Positions 61,364 to 64,000 of a stretch of DNA of 64,000 nucleotides are shown piece after piece. Each line of letters opens with the position of its first letter. Positions within the stretch are counted from its first letter, which is position 1. The notes beneath the pieces were generated by a model. That model was not told the DNA's origin and did no database searches. It saw only the letters and a list, made by a program, of their open reading frames with translations. A program made the translations under genes and the position numbers. Source of the DNA: CAWCPR01 sp963797475 (GTDB lineage: Bacteria; Chloroflexota; Anaerolineae; Anaerolineales; UBA4823); NCBI GenBank assembly GCA_963797475.1, contig CAWCPR010000001.1, positions 2,108,001 to 2,172,000 on the forward strand, in the 5' to 3' direction.

Positions 61364-62858
61364 ATCTTCTCGCCTGCCCCGCCTGGAGCTCCTGCTGGCG
61401 GCTGCTCTGCTATTCAGCGCTTGCCAGCCGCAGACGGCCTCGTTTTCCTCCGGCGTGATCGATATCAACCCGGCTGCCCAACCCACGCCGATCACCCCCG
61501 CCCCGGATGCAGATATCCCGACGCCTTTTCCCACCCGCCCGCTCTATTCGCCTGGGGAGCTGGTCGATTACGTCGCCCAAACCGGGGATACCCTGCCTGC
61601 CCTGGCGGTGCGTTTCAACACCACCGTCGAGCAGATCCTACAGGCTAACCCGTTCATCCCCACATCGGCCACAACCATGCCGCCTGGCATGCCGATGAAA
61701 ATCCCGATTTACTACCTGCCTTTGTGGGGACCTGCTTACAAGATCCTGCCCGACAGCCTGTTTATCGACGGTCCGGCGCAGAAAGATTTCGATACCGTCC
61801 AGTTCGTCGCTGCCCAGCCTGGCTGGCTCAAGAATGTTACCGCTTACGTCGCCGGGAAAAACCGCAACGGGGCCGAGATGGTCAACTACGTGGCCCTGGC
61901 CTACAGCGTCAGCCCGCGACTGCTGCTCGCCCTGCTGGAATTCCAGGCCGGAGCGCTTTCCCAGCCAACCCTGGCCCCTGAGCTGCAAGATTTCACCCTG
62001 GGATACCGGGCCTGGGACCACAAGGGTGTCTATTTGCAACTGAACTGGGCGGCGAACCTGCTCAACAACGGTTATTACGGCTGGCGCACTTTTCACTTGA
62101 CTTCTATCATCTACAAGGACGGCCGCCTGGAGCGCCTGGACCCCTGGTTGAATGCGGCCACCGCCAGCCTGCACAATTATTTCAACCAGCTTTACGGCGA
62201 TCCTGCCTACTCGCAGGCAATCTCGCCGGATGGCTTCGCCAAAACCTACGCCGACCTGTTCGGCGACCCCTGGCAGGCCGACCAGCCGCATATCCCCGGC
62301 AGCCTGGCGCAGCCGGATTTCAACCTGCCCTTCGCGCCCGGAAGCGCCTGGGCCTTTACCGGCGGGCCGCACACCGGCTGGGGCCTGGGGGAGCCCTACG
62401 CTGCGTTGGACTTTGCCCCGCCGGCCGTGGCTGGCGGCTGCATCCCTACCGCCGAGTGGGCTACCGCGGTCGCATCCGGAGACGTGGTCCGCTCGGAAAC
62501 CGGCATCGTCATGCTGGACCTGGACGGGGACGGAGATGAGCGTACCGGATGGGACGTGTTTTACCTGCACCTGGGTACGGAGGGGCGCGCCCCGCTCGGC
62601 GCTCACCTGGAAAAAGGCGACCCGGTCGGGCATCCCTCCTGCGAAGGCGGCACCAGCACGGGCACACACGTCCACATCGTCCGTAAGTACAACGGAGAGT
62701 GGATCCCCGCCGAAGGAACGCTGGCCTTCAACCTGGAAGGCTGGATCGCCCACAACGGCAGCGCGCCTTACCTGGGGACGCTGCGACGTTTCTCGCGAGT
62801 CATCACGGCCTGCGTTTGCTCTAACCAGGCCAGCTTCATCCAATCCGGATTGCCCTAA
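61353..62858 (+). CDS. LysM/lytic-like/M23 cell-wall lipoprotein, array member 4
   Basis: The 501-residue lipoprotein has the lipobox LFSAC (C24), a linker with SSGVIDINPAAQPTPITPAP and a LysM domain (YVAQTGDTLPALAVRFNTTV). The lytic-like region has SVSPRLLLALLEFQAGALSQ and LLNNGYYGWRTFH. The M23 part has FTGGPHTGWGLG, AALDFAPP, RTGWDVFYLHLGTEGRAPLG and HPSCEGGTSTGTHVHIVRK. ATG 61353 is chosen because it lies in the 11-base overlap with member 3; an in-frame start 39 bases upstream adds 13 residues without signal character. It is the last gene of the array, followed by a strong stem. Confidence 0.85.
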   Translation: MSPRSSRLPRLELLLAAALLFSACQPQTASFSSGVIDINPAAQPTPITPAPDADIPTPFPTRPLYSPGELVDYVAQTGDTLPALAVRFNTTVEQILQANPFIPTSATTMPPGMPMKIPIYYLPLWGPAYKILPDSLFIDGPAQKDFDTVQFVAAQPGWLKNVTAYVAGKNRNGAEMVNYVALAYSVSPRLLLALLEFQAGALSQPTLAPELQDFTLGYRAWDHKGVYLQLNWAANLLNNGYYGWRTFHLTSIIYKDGRLERLDPWLNAATASLHNYFNQLYGDPAYSQAISPDGFAKTYADLFGDPWQADQPHIPGSLAQPDFNLPFAPGSAWAFTGGPHTGWGLGEPYAALDFAPPAVAGGCIPTAEWATAVASGDVVRSETGIVMLDLDGDGDERTGWDVFYLHLGTEGRAPLGAHLEKGDPVGHPSCEGGTSTGTHVHIVRKYNGEWIPAEGTLAFNLEGWIAHNGSAPYLGTLRRFSRVITACVCSNQASFIQSGLP

Positions 62859-62882
62859 ACGCCGGTACCAGCCGTGCTGTGT

Positions 62883-62914
62883 GGGTCTGGATGGGCATAC
62901 ATCCACCCAGACCC
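62883..62914 (+). terminator. Stem-loop after the LysM/M23 array
   Basis: GGGTCTGGATGG (62883-62894) pairs with CCACCCAGACCC (62903-62914) with one A-C mismatch. It starts 25 bases after the last stop. There is no T-run, but the strength and place fit a transcript end. Confidence 0.5.
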
Positions 62915-62934
62915 CGCTTCTCCCCAGCGACGAC

Positions 62935-62961
62935 TTCAATATTATCAATATAAATATTGAA
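62935..62961. promoter_or_regulatory. AT-rich inverted repeat upstream of the DUF2089 promoter
   Basis: TTCAATATT (62935-62943) and AATATTGAA (62953-62961) are perfect 9-bp arms with a 9-base spacer, 18 bases before the -35 box. It could be an operator. Confidence 0.4.
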
Positions 62962-62978
62962 TTTTCGTATATTTAACC

Positions 62979-63006
62979 TTGACATTTTCAATTTTATCCG
63001 TATAAT
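62979..63006 (+). promoter_or_regulatory. Consensus sigma70 promoter for the DUF2089 operon
   Basis: TTGACA (62979-62984) and TATAAT (63001-63006), both perfect, are 16 bases apart in a very AT-rich stretch unlike the surrounding genes. The start of transcription would be near 63013. Confidence 0.8.
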
Positions 63007-63087
63007 ATTAATAGAACACAATATGGGATTTAGAATTATAGAACACTCCCCTGCCGGAGGCAGGTTAATTAAGAAAGGAATTACCCT

Positions 63088-63466
63088 ATGTATCCACTAC
63101 CCACTAAATGCCCAATATGCGGCGGAGACCTGGCTGTCACACGAGTTTACTGCCGCGAATGCGATACGACGATCGAAGGCCGCTTCACCGGCGGGCCATT
63201 CAGCCAGCTCAGCACAGGAGCAGTTGGAATTCGTCGAGACTTTCATCCGCTGTGAGGGGAAGATTTCACGCATGGAAGGCGAAATCGGTCTCTCCTATCC
63301 GACCATACGCAACCGCCTGCATGAGGTTATTCGCGCCCTGGGGTACGAACCCGGCGGCGACGAGCCGATCGGCCTTTCGGAGGACGAGCGCCAGCGCATC
63401 CTCGAAGACCTGGATAAAGGTCTGATCAGCGCAGAAAAAGCCATGCTCCTGTTAAAAGAAAGTTGA
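63088..63466 (+). pseudogene. DUF2089 family protein, one apparent +1 frameshift
   Basis: ATG 63088 (AAGAAAGGA upstream) starts MYPLPTKCPICGGDLAVTRV with two zinc-ribbon CxxC pairs (CPICGG, CREC), typical of DUF2089. Near 63210 the frame must skip one base (CTCAGCACAGGAG) to read on as EQLEFVETFIRCEGKISRME and LSYPTIRNRLHEVIRALGYE, a helix-turn-helix, to the stop at 63464-63466. The corrected protein has about 125 residues. DUF2089 proteins often stand before membrane or beta-helix partners and are thought to be regulators. The unshifted frame ends near 63255. Confidence 0.75.
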
Positions 63467-63474
63467 GGTATTTC

Positions 63475-64000
63475 ATGAGCCAGCAAACAATCCCCACCAG
63501 CCCTGCCCCGGAAATCCTTGTCGAAGAAATTCATGGAGAACTGCAGGTCAAGGGCTGGGAAAACCATGAAGTCGCGATACGGGCCGACTCCGAGCAGGTC
63601 GACTTTAAAGAACAGGAGGATATCGTCAGCATCTCCTGCCGCGGCAGTTGCAGCCTGCGCGTGCCGCACGGCGCGACCCTCAAAACCAGCCGCGTGCACG
63701 GCGAAGCCCGTTTCAAGCTGTTGGAGGACCTGTTAACCATCGAAGAAATCGATGGGAACCTGGGTTTGCGCAACGTCGCCGAGACCCAGGTGGGCACGGT
63801 GAACGGCAACCTGCATGCCAGGAACGTCGCCGGCGACCTGGAAGTGGAGGTCGTCAACGGGAACGCCATTCTCCGCGACGTGCAGGGCGAATGCCGCCTG
63901 GAGCAGGTCAAGGGCAACCTGGATGTGCGCGACGTCGAGGAAGCGCTGACCGTAGAAGCCACGGGCAACGCCCGGGTGCGCTTAAAAGTGCTTTCCCCTG
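63475..64000 (+). CDS. DUF4097-like repeat protein, 3' end beyond the window
   Basis: The 175 residues visible begin MSQQTIPTSPAPEILVEEIH. They contain short beta-strand repeats with a consensus of about 18-20 residues (VNGNLHARNVAGDLEVEVV, VNGNAILRDVQGE, VKGNLDVRDVEEA), as in the beta-helical DUF4097/toastrack-like family. The role of these proteins is unclear. It starts 8 bases after the DUF2089 gene and is cut off by the right edge. The pairing with DUF2089 suggests the first gene regulates, or responds with, the second. Confidence 0.75.
   Translation, partial: MSQQTIPTSPAPEILVEEIHGELQVKGWENHEVAIRADSEQVDFKEQEDIVSISCRGSCSLRVPHGATLKTSRVHGEARFKLLEDLLTIEEIDGNLGLRNVAETQVGTVNGNLHARNVAGDLEVEVVNGNAILRDVQGECRLEQVKGNLDVRDVEEALTVEATGNARVRLKVLSP

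Noticed and set aside
61638..62948. 436-codon open frame on the minus strand
   Set aside because: Antisense to array member 4 and its terminator-like stem; no domain.

Overview
The window reads as chromosomal DNA from a GC-rich, probably monoderm bacterium, most likely a member of the Chloroflexota (Anaerolineae-like). The basis is the style of the gene set: tandem isoleucyl-tRNA synthetase-type genes, LuxR-type ATPase regulators, a cyclase-ATPase-TPR giant, DUF2089 next to a DUF4097-like protein, many lipobox proteins and no LPS genes. The assignment is inference; no rRNA or tRNA gene is present to confirm it. No CRISPR array, prophage or intact insertion sequence was seen.

Layout. 1-1303: 3' part of acetyl-CoA synthetase. 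1338-8310: promoter, T-box leader and two tandem IleRS-type genes, the first a divergent paralogue. 8421-12596: two-gene ABC-2 exporter, a CDP-alcohol phosphotransferase-like membrane protein and a YbhN-type flippase-like protein. 12593-12910: 55-bp tandem repeats plus a dispersed repeat. 13341-19262: methyltransferase, GTP cyclohydrolase II, RibD-type reductase, MDR dehydrogenase, PTPS/QueD-like protein, glycosyltransferase (frameshifted) and second methyltransferase; this looks like a dedicated pathway for a GTP-derived pyrimidine or pterin conjugate rather than riboflavin. 19279-25095: housekeeping genes (DUF123, lspA, rluD-type synthase, a broken threonine aldolase, a recombinase fragment, purine nucleoside phosphorylase, GNAT). 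25168-30367: GAF membrane regulator, S1 protein, comEA, SRPBCC protein and an orphan DNA methyltransferase. 30412-37239: a LuxR-type ATPase gene broken by two nonsense codons, a SnoaL-like protein and an adenylate-cyclase/ATPase/TPR protein. 37353-40663: promoter, a highly structured leader and a NitT/TauT-like ABC transporter. 40687-48742 (minus): response regulator, MacB-like efflux system, three related anchored proteins and sensor kinase. 48854-51323: threonine synthase, PspC and homoserine kinase. 51339-56380 (minus): ftcD, M23 lipoprotein, CapA-like lipoprotein and dcd. 56583-62858: four tandem LysM/lytic-like/M23 cell-wall proteins. 62979-64000: consensus promoter, DUF2089 gene (frameshifted) and a DUF4097-like protein that runs off the window.

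The strongest candidates for something undescribed are the GTP-derived cofactor-like cluster (13341-19262), the leader at 37387-37613 with two mutually exclusive hairpins, one of which hides a ribosome-binding site, and the four-gene LysM/M23 array with repeated 11-base overlaps.

A caution for any user: six sites in five genes each need a shift of one base in the same direction to restore the protein (one of them is a 28-base insertion), so sequence errors must be considered before calling these genes dead.
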